Positions 15,791 to 24,403 of a stretch of 64,000 bases of DNA are shown here, one piece after another. Made by a program: the position numbers and the translations under genes. Below the pieces are notes generated by a model. The model ran no database searches, was not told the DNA's origin, and saw only the letters and a program-made list of their open reading frames with translations. Within the stretch, counting starts at the first letter, position 1. Each line of letters starts with the position of its first letter. This DNA is from an uncultured Cuneatibacter sp. Lineage in GTDB: Bacteria; Bacillota; Clostridia; Lachnospirales; Lachnospiraceae. The DNA lies in contig CAKQHB010000011.1 of assembly GCA_934234215.1 (NCBI GenBank), forward strand, positions 20,208 to 84,207. The letters are read 5' to 3'.

Positions 15791-17149
15791 TTACTCAAAA
15801 ATGTCATTTAGCTGATAGATCATATGCTCCTGTCCGCGCACTACAATGACCGTATCACCCAGCTCGAACTCAGAATCACCATTGGGGATCTGTGTCTTTC
15901 CGCCGTGGGTAATGCAGACGATCAGGATATTCTTTTTCAGCTTCAGATTTTTCAGCGGAATACCGCAGTTGCGCGTGCCTTCATCCACACGAAACTCCAG
16001 TGCTTCCATCTGTCCGTCCGCAATCGTATGTACCGCCCTTGCCGCACCGGTCTGGTTGCGCATGGCGCGGACATACCGCACGATGCTGTTGCTGCACAGT
16101 TCCTTCGGACTGACGATGCTGCCCAGCTGCAGGCTGTCCATGATGGCGGTGTTATCCACATGACCTACCTTTGTAACGACCATCGGAACGCCCCTGGAAT
16201 TGGCATACATAGAAAGGATCATGTTCTGCTCGTCAATACCGGTCAGTGTGATAAAGGCATCACAGCGATCAATGCCTTCGCTCTCTAACAATGTCTGATC
16301 CCCGGCGTCGCCATGAATAATATCTGCATAAGGCAGATTTGCCGCCAGCTCCAGACACCGATCATAATTCTGCTCGATGATCTGCACCTGCATGCCGCTC
16401 TTTTGCAGACGCTCCGCCAGATAATAGCTGACACGGCCGCCGCCGCACAGCATGACATGCTTTACCTTGTGGGACAGAATCCCCAGGTTTTTCAACAGGC
16501 TTGCCAGATTGTTCGTGGAAGCCGTTACGAACAGGCGATCCCCCTCGCGGATGATAAAGTTACCATCGGGAACAATGGCTTTTCCGCTGCGCAGAATCGT
16601 ACATACCAGTACCTGGACTCCCACGATGCGGTAAATCTCATTTAATGCCAGATTTTTCAGATGGCTGTTTGCATCAATGCGCACTTCCACAATCTCCACA
16701 CGACCCTTGGCAAAGGTATCTCTCTTGCGGAATCCGGGGAATTTCAGCAGACGCTCGATTTCCACCGCTGCCTGCTTCTCCGGGTTGACTGTCATGGACA
16801 GCGCGAACAAATTGCGCATCTCAAAGATCTGGTCTGTATACTCAGGATTCCGGATACGTGCGATCGTATGCAGGTTCGGATTCATGCCGTGCGCCGTCAT
16901 ACAGCACAGCAGGTTGATCTCATCCGCACTTGTCGCTGCGATCAACAGATCGGTCTCCTTGACATTTGCCTGCTCCAGAACTGCCATGGAAGCGCAGTTT
17001 CCGGTGACTGCCATACAGTCATACTTCTCTACCATACCTTCCAGAACCTTCTGGTTCGTATCGATCAGTGTCAGATCATACCCTTCTGCGGAAAGCTGTC
17101 CCGTCAGGGCTGCGCCAACCTTTCCGTCTCCGGCAATTATAATTTTCAA
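15791..17149 (-). CDS. trkA: Trk potassium uptake regulatory subunit TrkA
   Basis: 452-residue peripheral gating subunit with two RCK modules, each an NAD-binding Rossmann domain (MKIIIAGDGKVGAALTGQL at residue 1; HVMLCGGGRVSYYLAERL near residue 230) and a TrkA-C ligand domain. It binds NAD(H)/ATP and controls the TrkH channel encoded just downstream. The start codon is TTG (17149), supported by AGGAGAGC immediately upstream and by the Rossmann strand beginning at residue 2. The promoter spacer carries paired CAGA-N2-TCTG palindromes. Confidence 0.94.
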   Translation of the reverse strand: MKIIIAGDGKVGAALTGQLSAEGYDLTLIDTNQKVLEGMVEKYDCMAVTGNCASMAVLEQANVKETDLLIAATSADEINLLCCMTAHGMNPNLHTIARIRNPEYTDQIFEMRNLFALSMTVNPEKQAAVEIERLLKFPGFRKRDTFAKGRVEIVEVRIDANSHLKNLALNEIYRIVGVQVLVCTILRSGKAIVPDGNFIIREGDRLFVTASTNNLASLLKNLGILSHKVKHVMLCGGGRVSYYLAERLQKSGMQVQIIEQNYDRCLELAANLPYADIIHGDAGDQTLLESEGIDRCDAFITLTGIDEQNMILSMYANSRGVPMVVTKVGHVDNTAIMDSLQLGSIVSPKELCSNSIVRYVRAMRNQTGAARAVHTIADGQMEALEFRVDEGTRNCGIPLKNLKLKKNILIVCITHGGKTQIPNGDSEFELGDTVIVVRGQEHMIYQLNDIFE

Positions 17150-17217
17150 AGCTCTCTCCTCTTTTCTCAGACAGACAAAAACTGTCCCTTTCGCTCATTC
17201 TCAAACTCAGCTCTGCT

Positions 17218-17256
17218 ATTATAACAGAACTCTGTAAAAAGTAAACCAGAATTCTG
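17218..17256 (-). promoter_or_regulatory. trkAH promoter with paired palindromes
   Basis: On the minus strand: TTTACT (17245-17240), a 16-base spacer and TATAAT (17223-17218). ACAGAACTCTGT (17224-17235) sits in the spacer and CAGAATTCTG (17247-17256) just upstream of -35. Their centres are 22 bases apart, two helical turns, so they face the same side of the DNA. The cognate regulator is unknown. Confidence 0.6.
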
Positions 17257-17271
17257 TAAGGCAAGAAAAAC

Positions 17272-17303
17272 GCATCAGACATTTTTATTCAAATGTCTGA
17301 TGC
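17272..17303 (-). terminator. terminator downstream of the foldase gene
   Basis: GCATCAGACATTT (17272-17284) and AAATGTCTGATGC (17291-17303) form a perfect 13-bp stem. On the minus strand GTTTTTC follows. It starts 33 bases after the foldase stop. Confidence 0.85.
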
Positions 17304-17335
17304 ATCTTGCTCGTTCTTATCTGATTTTATTCTTT

Positions 17336-18598
17336 TTATTCTGCTGCGGATTCGCTCTCCGTCTCGGTCTCAGATTCCGACTCTGCTGCGCTCTCGGACT
17401 CACCCTCGCTCTCTGCGGAAGTCTCTGTCTCGGACTCAGACTCAGAAGAAGCTGCCTCCGTCTCAGTCTCGTCTGCTGCGGTGGTCTCCGGGACCTCATA
17501 CAAAGCAGTGCTCATGGTAATGGATGCCCATACGTCCTCGTTTACCTTGAACTTCGGAGCGTCTGCCTTTAACTGCTCATACTTCTCGTTGAACATATCG
17601 GATCTGCGGGTCTTCAATACGGACTGTACTGCATCGTCGGTAGCAGCCTCATCCTCATGCTCCTCACAGTAGATGACGTACCAGCCGTCTTCCTCTACAT
17701 ATGCGGTAGCATACTCGCCGGTCTCCAGCTCAAAGCTGGCAGTACCAAATGCATTCTCATGATCGGTCTTACCGAATGTCTCGGTCTTCTGGGTAACCGT
17801 CAGGGTGTCGTCTGCTTCCAGCTCTGCCTTGACATCATCCATAGACTTGCCGGACTTCAGATCTGCAGCTGCCTGCTCTGCAAGCTGCTCCAGCTCCTGA
17901 TACTCCTCGGTATCCGCATAAGCGGTCTCTGCTTCGGTCTCGGTCTCGGATTCTGTCTCTGCTGCGGTCTCAGTCGCGGACTCGCTCTCAGTATCGGTGC
18001 TTGTCTCATCCTCTGTCTGAGTCTTGTCAAACTTCAGATAGCTGACCTTTACCTGACGCTGCTCCTCACGGTCTACATTGGTATCAATATCTGCTACCAT
18101 GTACTCATATACGCGGTTTGCCAGAGCGTTGTCATGATAAACCTTGCTCAGAAGCTCGTCGGTGCCGCCCATCTTCTCGAAAGCGCCGTCCTGCAGGTTC
18201 TCCTTGTACTGAGCCATTGCTTCCTCGATCTTCGCCTCATCATCCTCGCTCAGAGAAATGCCATACTCCTCTGCCTTGGAATCCAGAATGCGCGTCTGAA
18301 GGATACGCGCCATAACGCCTTCCCTCGTGGTATCTTCGATGGTTGTGCCATTTCCTACATCGTAGCTCCAGAAATCAACCGTTCCGGTAATCATGCTGTA
18401 GTAGGACTCCATGAGGTACTGTTCGCTCTTTGCAAGGAAGTTTGCCTCATCCAGATAAATCTTCTCATCGCCAAACGTTGCAACTACGGTGGTCGCGTAG
18501 TCTTCCGTCTTCACAGTCTTGGAGCAGCCCATCAGGCTTCCCAGTCCAAGAACCAATGACAGCAGCGCGGCAGCGCCTGCACAGTGTTTCTTCTTCAT
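17336..18598 (-). CDS. PrsA/SurA-like foldase lipoprotein with acidic Ser/Glu tracts
   Basis: 420-residue extracytoplasmic lipoprotein. The lipobox is LMGC, so Cys25 becomes the lipidated N-terminus. Residues about 40-200 resemble the SurA/PrsA N-terminal chaperone region, and the region around TETFGKTDHENAFGTASFELETGEYATAY resembles a PpiC parvulin domain. Two very acidic repetitive stretches stand out: one rich in ET/SE between about residues 195 and 230, just before the parvulin part, and a C-terminal tail of about 45 residues of the same kind. The likely role is folding of secreted proteins. It lies 69 bases downstream of mfd and ends at a strong terminator. Parvulin activity is inferred from family only. 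Confidence 0.8.
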   Translation of the reverse strand: MKKKHCAGAAALLSLVLGLGSLMGCSKTVKTEDYATTVVATFGDEKIYLDEANFLAKSEQYLMESYYSMITGTVDFWSYDVGNGTTIEDTTREGVMARILQTRILDSKAEEYGISLSEDDEAKIEEAMAQYKENLQDGAFEKMGGTDELLSKVYHDNALANRVYEYMVADIDTNVDREEQRQVKVSYLKFDKTQTEDETSTDTESESATETAAETESETETEAETAYADTEEYQELEQLAEQAAADLKSGKSMDDVKAELEADDTLTVTQKTETFGKTDHENAFGTASFELETGEYATAYVEEDGWYVIYCEEHEDEAATDDAVQSVLKTRRSDMFNEKYEQLKADAPKFKVNEDVWASITMSTALYEVPETTAADETETEAASSESESETETSAESEGESESAAESESETETESESAAE

Positions 18599-18667
18599 AA
18601 ATATCCTCCAAATTGTCCGTCAGAGTTTCCTGACGCTATTGCTCACCTGTTCGAGTATACCTCTTTT

Positions 18668-21600
18668 TTACGGAACTAGCAATATTTTTATATCAATTAA
18701 CAGTTTTTTCACCGTTTTCCACGTCGTTTCCCAGTCACTTTGTTCCCCGGAGCGGAAGCGGAATGTCAGCTCCGGCTCCTCTCCCGCCAGAATTTTCAAC
18801 TGGTTGCGGTAGCGGGTCAGAAGCTCCGGAATCCTGCTGCCGTCAAGCGGCGCTTTCGGATACAGCTTCATGGTCATCACATCGTCTCTGCAAGTCAGAT
18901 CCGTCACATAAACTTCGTGCGCCATCGCGCGGATCAGTGCGATGGACAGCAGATTCTCCACTGCCTTCGGCGGTTCTCCATACCGATCCAGCAGTTCATC
19001 CTGCAGATCCAGACGCTCATCCTCGGATGCCACGCCGGAAATTCGACGATACATATCCAACTTCTGATATTCGTTGCGGATGTAGGACGACGGGATATAC
19101 GCATCGGCGGCAAAGTCCACGGTCGTCTCGAAGTCTTCCAGCTGTACCGGCTCACCTTTCAATGTCTGCACCGCTTCGTTCAGCATCTTGCAGTACAGAT
19201 CATATCCGACCGCTTCCATGTGACCATGCTGCTTTGCTCCCAACAGATTGCCCGCGCCGCGGATTTCCAGATCCCGCATCGCAATACGCAGTCCGGATCC
19301 CAGCTCCGTAAATTCCCGGATCGCTTCCAGACGCTTCTGGGCATCTTCCTTCAGAACTTTGTTGTGCTTGTACAAAATAAACGCATAGGCAGTTCGATTT
19401 GACCGTCCCACACGACCTCGCAGCTGATAGAGCTGCGACAGACCGTATCGATCGGAATCATGGATCAGGATCGTGTTTACATTGGAAATATCCAGACCGG
19501 TCTCAATGATAGTCGTGGATACCAGCACATCAATGTCTCCATTGATGAAGTCCATCATGATCCGCTCCATCTCCCGCTCCGACATCTGCCCGTGGGCAAA
19601 TGCCACATTGGCGTCCGGCACAAGCTCCTGAATTTTCAGTGTCATCTCCGCAATATCCTTGACGCGGTTGTATACATAAAAGACCTGTCCGCCCCGCGCC
19701 AGCTCACGGTTGATCGCCTCCCGCACAACTTCCGGATTCCATTCCATAACATAAGTCTGGATCGGCAAACGGTCTGCCGGCGGCTCCTCCAGCGTACTCA
19801 TATCTCGAATTCCGATCAGACTCATGTGCAGCGTTCGGGGAATCGGTGTCGCCGTCAGTGTCAATACATCCACGTTTTTCTTCATCTGCTTGATCTTTTC
19901 TTTGTGGGTGACACCAAATCGCTGCTCCTCGTCAATAATCAGCAGTCCCAGATCTTTGAACTGCACATCCTTCGAGAGAATCCGGTGCGTACCGATCACG
20001 ATATCCACAAATCCCTTTTTCAGATCCTCCAGCGTATTTTTCACCTGCGCCGGAGTCCGGAAACGGCTGAGCAGATCAATGCGCACCGGGAAATCCTTCA
20101 TTCGCTGCACAAAGGTATTGTAATGCTGCTGGGCAAGGATCGTCGTGGGCACAAGATACGCCACCTGCTTGCCCTCCTGCACTGCCTTGAATGCCGCGCG
20201 GATGGCAATCTCGGTCTTGCCGAAGCCCACATCTCCGCACACAAGGCGATCCATGATCTTTGTACTCTCCATGTCCGTCTTTGTCGCTTCAATCGCAGAC
20301 AGCTGATCTTCTGTCTCCTCGTAGGGGAACATCTCCTCGAACTCTTTCTGCCAGACCGTATCCTGTCCAAAGGCATAGCCTGTGCCGTTCTGTCTCGCGG
20401 AATACAGTTCCACCAGCTCCTTTGCGATATCCTGCACCGCGCTCTGCACCCTGCTCTTTGTCTTTTTCCACTCCGGTGTGCCGAGACGGTTCAGCTTCGG
20501 CTGCTTGGCATCCGCATCGGCATACTTCTGAATCAGATGGAACTGCGTTGCCGGAATATACAGCTTGCCGCCGTCTCCATACTCGATCTTCATATAGTCG
20601 CGAGTCATCTTGTCCATTTCCATCTTCTCGATGCCCCGGTAAATACCGATTCCGTGGGTCTCATGTACCACATAATCTCCCACGGACAGATCGGTATAGC
20701 TGCTGATCTTCTGTCCCTGATAAGCCGATTTGCGGCGCTTTTTCTTCTTTTGTTCTCCGAAAATATCCGACTCACAGATCACCGCAAACCGGATCTGGGG
20801 ATAGCAGAAGCCTCTGTGCAGACTGCCCCGCGCCACCTGAATCGTGCCGGGGATCAGCTCGCCTCCCGTCTCCGAAAACCATGCCCGCAGATCATACTCT
20901 TCCAGATCCTTCGCCATACGCTCCGCTCTCGTCCGGGATGGGCACAGCAATACAACACGCCAGCCCTCCTTGCGGTACATCTGCAGATCTTTGATGAGCA
21001 TCTCGAAGCTGTTTTTGTATGCATCGGCATTGCGGACGGAAAACTCCACCCGCTCCGCGCCGGACAACATCGGCAAATTCTGATCCAGTCCGGTGAGCGC
21101 CAATGTCTCCGCAGTATGCAGCGCCGAAAAAACAGCGCTGACACTCTGCAGCACCTTTGTCTGTCCCGGCAGCAGATAACCTTTTTCCAGACGATGACTC
21201 ATACTCTCCCGAAACTCTGCTTCCACCGCATCCGCCTGCTCCTTCAGGCGCACCGGCTCGTCGAGACAGATCAGTGTCTGCTCCTTCGGAAAATAGTCCA
21301 GAAACGATCCCGCCTTCGGATAAAAATAGGATAGAAACGACTCCAGACTCGCGCTGTGGATGCCGCTCTCCAGCTCCTCCAGCAGTCCTTCCGTCGCCTC
21401 TTTCAGACGAAACGCCTCCTCGGTCTTCATCGCTTTGCGGAACGTCTCGTAATTTTCCTGATATTCTGCCCGAATCCGGCGAATCGCTGCCTGCTTGCCC
21501 TTCTCATCAAACACAAGCTCCGCTGCGGGAAAGATTTCTACCACTTCTACCCGCTCGATGGAACGCTGGCTCTCCGTCTCAAAGCTCCGAATCGAGTCGA

Positions 21601-22207
21601 TCTCGTCTCCCCAGAACTCGATTCGCCACGGCGCTTCCTCTGTCAGACTGAACAGGTCGAGAATGCCGCCTCTGGCGGAATACTGTCCCGGGCCTTCGAC
21701 CTGTGCTACCTGCTCGTAGCCCAGCTCCGTCAGTTCTCTGCGCAGCTTCTTGGGGGACAGCTCCATACCTTCTTCCAGAATCAGTCTGCGGTCCAGCAAT
21801 GCCTGAAACGGCGGAACGAGGTTCATCAGACCGCCGATGGTCGTCACGACCACGCCGCCCTGCTGCTCGCTCATCTGTTTCAGCGTGCGCAGGCGCTTCT
21901 GTTCCAGTGCCTTTCCCTGGATATCTGCGCTGTAAAAAATAAAATCCTTCGCCGGATAGGAGCATACCTGCGGACAAAACAGACGGTAATCTTCCTCAAT
22001 CTCCCGCACGCGCTGCTCACTGTAGGTGATAATAAGCTGCCACGGGAGCGTCTCTTTCGTCTCATTTCCGACCTCTGCAAGCAAATGGACTTTCTGCGAA
22101 TCCATACATCCTGCCGCTTGCAGCGGTCCTTTTCTTTTTTTCAGAGCCTCCACAAGGTCTTCATAGCTCTTCAGTTCGTGCAGCGGACTTTGAAAAATAG
22201 CAGACAT
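18668..22207 (-). CDS. mfd: transcription-repair coupling factor
   Basis: 1179-residue Mfd, the ATP-dependent translocase that removes stalled RNA polymerase and recruits UvrA. Domain order: UvrB-like N-terminal region (GQYSARGGILDLF), RNA-polymerase interaction domain (LSVGDYVVHETHGIGIYRG), RecG-like helicase core with GDVGFGKTE (Walker A) and DEEQRFG (Walker B), QLRGRVGRS (motif VI), and the C-terminal UvrA-masking domain. Length is normal. It follows pth by 40 bases, an order common in Firmicutes (pth-mfd). Confidence 0.97.
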   Translation of the reverse strand: MSAIFQSPLHELKSYEDLVEALKKRKGPLQAAGCMDSQKVHLLAEVGNETKETLPWQLIITYSEQRVREIEEDYRLFCPQVCSYPAKDFIFYSADIQGKALEQKRLRTLKQMSEQQGGVVVTTIGGLMNLVPPFQALLDRRLILEEGMELSPKKLRRELTELGYEQVAQVEGPGQYSARGGILDLFSLTEEAPWRIEFWGDEIDSIRSFETESQRSIERVEVVEIFPAAELVFDEKGKQAAIRRIRAEYQENYETFRKAMKTEEAFRLKEATEGLLEELESGIHSASLESFLSYFYPKAGSFLDYFPKEQTLICLDEPVRLKEQADAVEAEFRESMSHRLEKGYLLPGQTKVLQSVSAVFSALHTAETLALTGLDQNLPMLSGAERVEFSVRNADAYKNSFEMLIKDLQMYRKEGWRVVLLCPSRTRAERMAKDLEEYDLRAWFSETGGELIPGTIQVARGSLHRGFCYPQIRFAVICESDIFGEQKKKKRRKSAYQGQKISSYTDLSVGDYVVHETHGIGIYRGIEKMEMDKMTRDYMKIEYGDGGKLYIPATQFHLIQKYADADAKQPKLNRLGTPEWKKTKSRVQSAVQDIAKELVELYSARQNGTGYAFGQDTVWQKEFEEMFPYEETEDQLSAIEATKTDMESTKIMDRLVCGDVGFGKTEIAIRAAFKAVQEGKQVAYLVPTTILAQQHYNTFVQRMKDFPVRIDLLSRFRTPAQVKNTLEDLKKGFVDIVIGTHRILSKDVQFKDLGLLIIDEEQRFGVTHKEKIKQMKKNVDVLTLTATPIPRTLHMSLIGIRDMSTLEEPPADRLPIQTYVMEWNPEVVREAINRELARGGQVFYVYNRVKDIAEMTLKIQELVPDANVAFAHGQMSEREMERIMMDFINGDIDVLVSTTIIETGLDISNVNTILIHDSDRYGLSQLYQLRGRVGRSNRTAYAFILYKHNKVLKEDAQKRLEAIREFTELGSGLRIAMRDLEIRGAGNLLGAKQHGHMEAVGYDLYCKMLNEAVQTLKGEPVQLEDFETTVDFAADAYIPSSYIRNEYQKLDMYRRISGVASEDERLDLQDELLDRYGEPPKAVENLLSIALIRAMAHEVYVTDLTCRDDVMTMKLYPKAPLDGSRIPELLTRYRNQLKILAGEEPELTFRFRSGEQSDWETTWKTVKKLLIDIKILLVP

Positions 22208-22247
22208 GTGCTGACTCCTTTCTATGACCGCAACTGCGTCCGCGCAG

Positions 22248-22817
22248 TTACGCTTTCTTCTTATTGTATCGGTTCATTGCCTCGGACATACCATCCGTCA
22301 AAAATACTTCCACTGCCTTGGACGCACCCAGAATCCCGTCTGCGATCGCGCTCTTTTCCTCACCGTGGAAATGTCCCAGCACATGATCCGCCAGATCCAT
22401 CTGTGCCGGCTTATCTCCCACGCCCACTTTGATCCGGGGGAAATTCTCCGAACCCAGTCTCGCAATGATGCTCTTGATTCCATTGTGACCGCCTGCGGAG
22501 CCCTTCTGTCTCAGGCGAAGCTGTCCTACCGGCAAACTGATGTCATCAAAAATTACCAGCACTTCCTCCGCTGGAATCTTATAATAAGCGGCGATCTCCG
22601 CGATCGCATCTCCGCTCAGATTCATAAAAGTCTGCGGTTTTACAAGCAAAACCTTTTCACCGCCGATGATGCCTCTGCCCACAAGTGCTTTGTGTTCTTT
22701 GCTCTGCACGGGGATGTGATGCTTTGCTTCCAGCTCGTCGATCACGGCAAAGCCCACGTTATGTCTCGTGCCCTCGTATTTTTCTCCGGGATTTCCCAGA
22801 CCTGCAATCAAATACAT
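22248..22817 (-). CDS. pth: peptidyl-tRNA hydrolase
   Basis: 189-residue Pth, which releases peptides from peptidyl-tRNA lost by the ribosome. Signatures: MYLIAGLGNPGEKYEGTRHNVGF with the catalytic His, KPQTFMNLSG, and GGHNGIKSI. The start at 22817 is set by the family N-terminus; its ribosome site (AAAGGA) is unusually close. The frame extends 12 codons further to an ATG at 22853 that lacks any site. A short basic tail (NRYNKKKA) ends the protein. It lies upstream of mfd on the same strand. Confidence 0.95.
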   Translation of the reverse strand: MYLIAGLGNPGEKYEGTRHNVGFAVIDELEAKHHIPVQSKEHKALVGRGIIGGEKVLLVKPQTFMNLSGDAIAEIAAYYKIPAEEVLVIFDDISLPVGQLRLRQKGSAGGHNGIKSIIARLGSENFPRIKVGVGDKPAQMDLADHVLGHFHGEEKSAIADGILGASKAVEVFLTDGMSEAMNRYNKKKA

Positions 22818-22888
22818 ATCCTTTTTTCTTCTCCATTTCCTGTAGATCGTCAAGCGGATATTGTATCATAGAAATGCCTAAAACTCAA

Positions 22889-22928
22889 GGTCGGGAGCCT
22901 TTTCCGTCTCCGAAAAAAACTCCCGACC
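22889..22928 (-). terminator. terminator between spoVG and pth
   Basis: GGTCGGGAG (22889-22897) and CTCCCGACC (22920-22928) form a perfect 9-bp stem 24 bases after the spoVG stop. The following minus-strand sequence is only moderately T-rich. Confidence 0.6.
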
Positions 22929-22952
22929 CGATTCGCTTTTGTATGCTGAAAA

Positions 22953-23243
22953 TCAGTTGTCAGCTTCTGCTGGCTTCTCTGTCTCCGGCTCTTCCTCCGC
23001 ATGATACCGTTCCAGAATCACGTTCTGGATACGCTCTCTTGCGGCCTGGTTGATGGGATGTGCAATGTCTCGATACTCTCCATCCGGAGATTTTCTGCTG
23101 GGCATCGCCACAAACAGTCCCTTTTCACCCTCAATCACCTTGATGTCATGTATCACAAACTCGTTATCCATCGTGATAGATGCAACCGCTTTCATCCTAC
23201 CCACTTGCGCAATGCGCCGCACTCTTACATCTGTAACCTGCAT
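22953..23243 (-). CDS. spoVG: SpoVG septation/RNA-binding regulator
   Basis: 96-residue SpoVG, a small nucleic-acid-binding regulator connected with septation, sporulation and global RNA control. Signatures: MQVTDVRVRR, VIHDIKVIEGEKGLFVAMPS and DIAHPINQAARERI. The C-terminus is an acidic tail rich in Glu and Pro, usual for the family. The start at 23243 follows GGAGGGG. It is 38 bases after glgD, so read-through from the glgCD operon is plausible. Confidence 0.95.
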   Translation of the reverse strand: MQVTDVRVRRIAQVGRMKAVASITMDNEFVIHDIKVIEGEKGLFVAMPSRKSPDGEYRDIAHPINQAARERIQNVILERYHAEEEPETEKPAEADN

Positions 23244-23281
23244 AACCCCTCCAGTCATCTGTAAGTCAATTTGCCCCCGAC

Positions 23282-24403
23282 TTACAGCACATATCTCTCA
23301 TTTTTTTCTACGATAATCCGGATATCTCCATTCTCCGCAGTGAAGGTGCTGTTCGCACGGATCGTATCGTGGCTCTCCACGATGCAATTCTCGATGCGGG
23401 AGTTATCCCCGATATACACATCGTTCATAATGATCGAATTTTTGATCACGCAGTTGTTTCCAATGTAAGCTTTCTTGAACAAAATGGAGTTCTCCACTTC
23501 GCCGTTGATGATGCTGCCGCTGGCTACCAGACTGTTCTTGACCCATGCGCCGGGATTATACTTTGCAGGCGGAAGATCTTCTACCTTGGAATATACATCC
23601 GGCAGTTCCTTAAAGAAGTGACTACGCACATCCGGCTTCAGGAAATCCATGTTCGTCTCGTAGTAAGACTCTACGGAGGAAATGCTGTTCCAGTAGCTGT
23701 CCATCTGGTATGCATAGATTCTCTTGAGGTTCTTGTAACGGATCAGGATGTCCTTTACAAAATCATAACGATCCTCAGCTGCGCAGCGCTCCAACAGCTC
23801 GATCAGCTGACGTCTGCGGATGATGTAGATACCGCAGGAAACATTCGTGGAAACAACTTCCATCGGCTTCTCCTCGAACTCTACGATACGTCCATCCTCA
23901 TCGGTCTTGACCTGTCCGAAACGGAGCAGCTTGTCCGACTCCGGCATCTGCTTGCAGACAACGGTAATGTCGGCTCTCTTATCAATATGGTACTCCAGTA
24001 CCTTATTATAGTCTAACTTATACACACCGTCGCCGCTTGCGATTACGACATAGGGCTCATGGCTCTTCTTCAGGAAGTCGAGGTTCTGAACCAGTGTATC
24101 TGCAGTACCGCGATACCAACTGTTGTTATCTGCGGTAATCGTAGGTGTGAATACATACAGACCGCCCTGCTTTCTTCCGAAATCCCACCATTTGGAGGAA
24201 CTCAGATGCTCGTTCAGGGAACGGGAGCTGTACTGGGTAAATACTGCTACTTTCTGAATATGAGAATTGGTCATATTACTCAGTGCAAAATCAATGGCAC
24301 GATAGCTGCCTGCCATCGGCATCGCAGATACTGCACGCTTCTTCGTCAATTCTCTCATGCGTTTGTTATTTCCACCCGCTAAAATGATTCCGATCGCCCT
24401 CAT
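23282..24403 (-). CDS. glgD: glucose-1-phosphate adenylyltransferase subunit GlgD
   Basis: 373-residue GlgD, the second, usually regulatory, subunit of Firmicute ADP-glucose pyrophosphorylase in glycogen synthesis. It has the nucleotidyltransferase fold with a degenerate N-terminal loop (GIILAGGNNKRMRELTKKRA, where GlgC has GGQGSRL), and a C-terminal left-handed beta-helix (ILFKKAYIGNNCVIKNSIIMNDV). The start codon overlaps the glgC stop by four bases (ATGA), typical of translational coupling. No glycogen synthase or branching enzyme genes are in this window. Confidence 0.95.
   Translation of the reverse strand: MRAIGIILAGGNNKRMRELTKKRAVSAMPMAGSYRAIDFALSNMTNSHIQKVAVFTQYSSRSLNEHLSSSKWWDFGRKQGGLYVFTPTITADNNSWYRGTADTLVQNLDFLKKSHEPYVVIASGDGVYKLDYNKVLEYHIDKRADITVVCKQMPESDKLLRFGQVKTDEDGRIVEFEEKPMEVVSTNVSCGIYIIRRRQLIELLERCAAEDRYDFVKDILIRYKNLKRIYAYQMDSYWNSISSVESYYETNMDFLKPDVRSHFFKELPDVYSKVEDLPPAKYNPGAWVKNSLVASGSIINGEVENSILFKKAYIGNNCVIKNSIIMNDVYIGDNSRIENCIVESHDTIRANSTFTAENGDIRIIVEKNERYVL

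Noticed and set aside
19460..21334. 624-codon plus-strand open frame opposite mfd
   Set aside because: Antisense shadow of a conserved gene; composition rich in His, Arg and Leu with no family resemblance.
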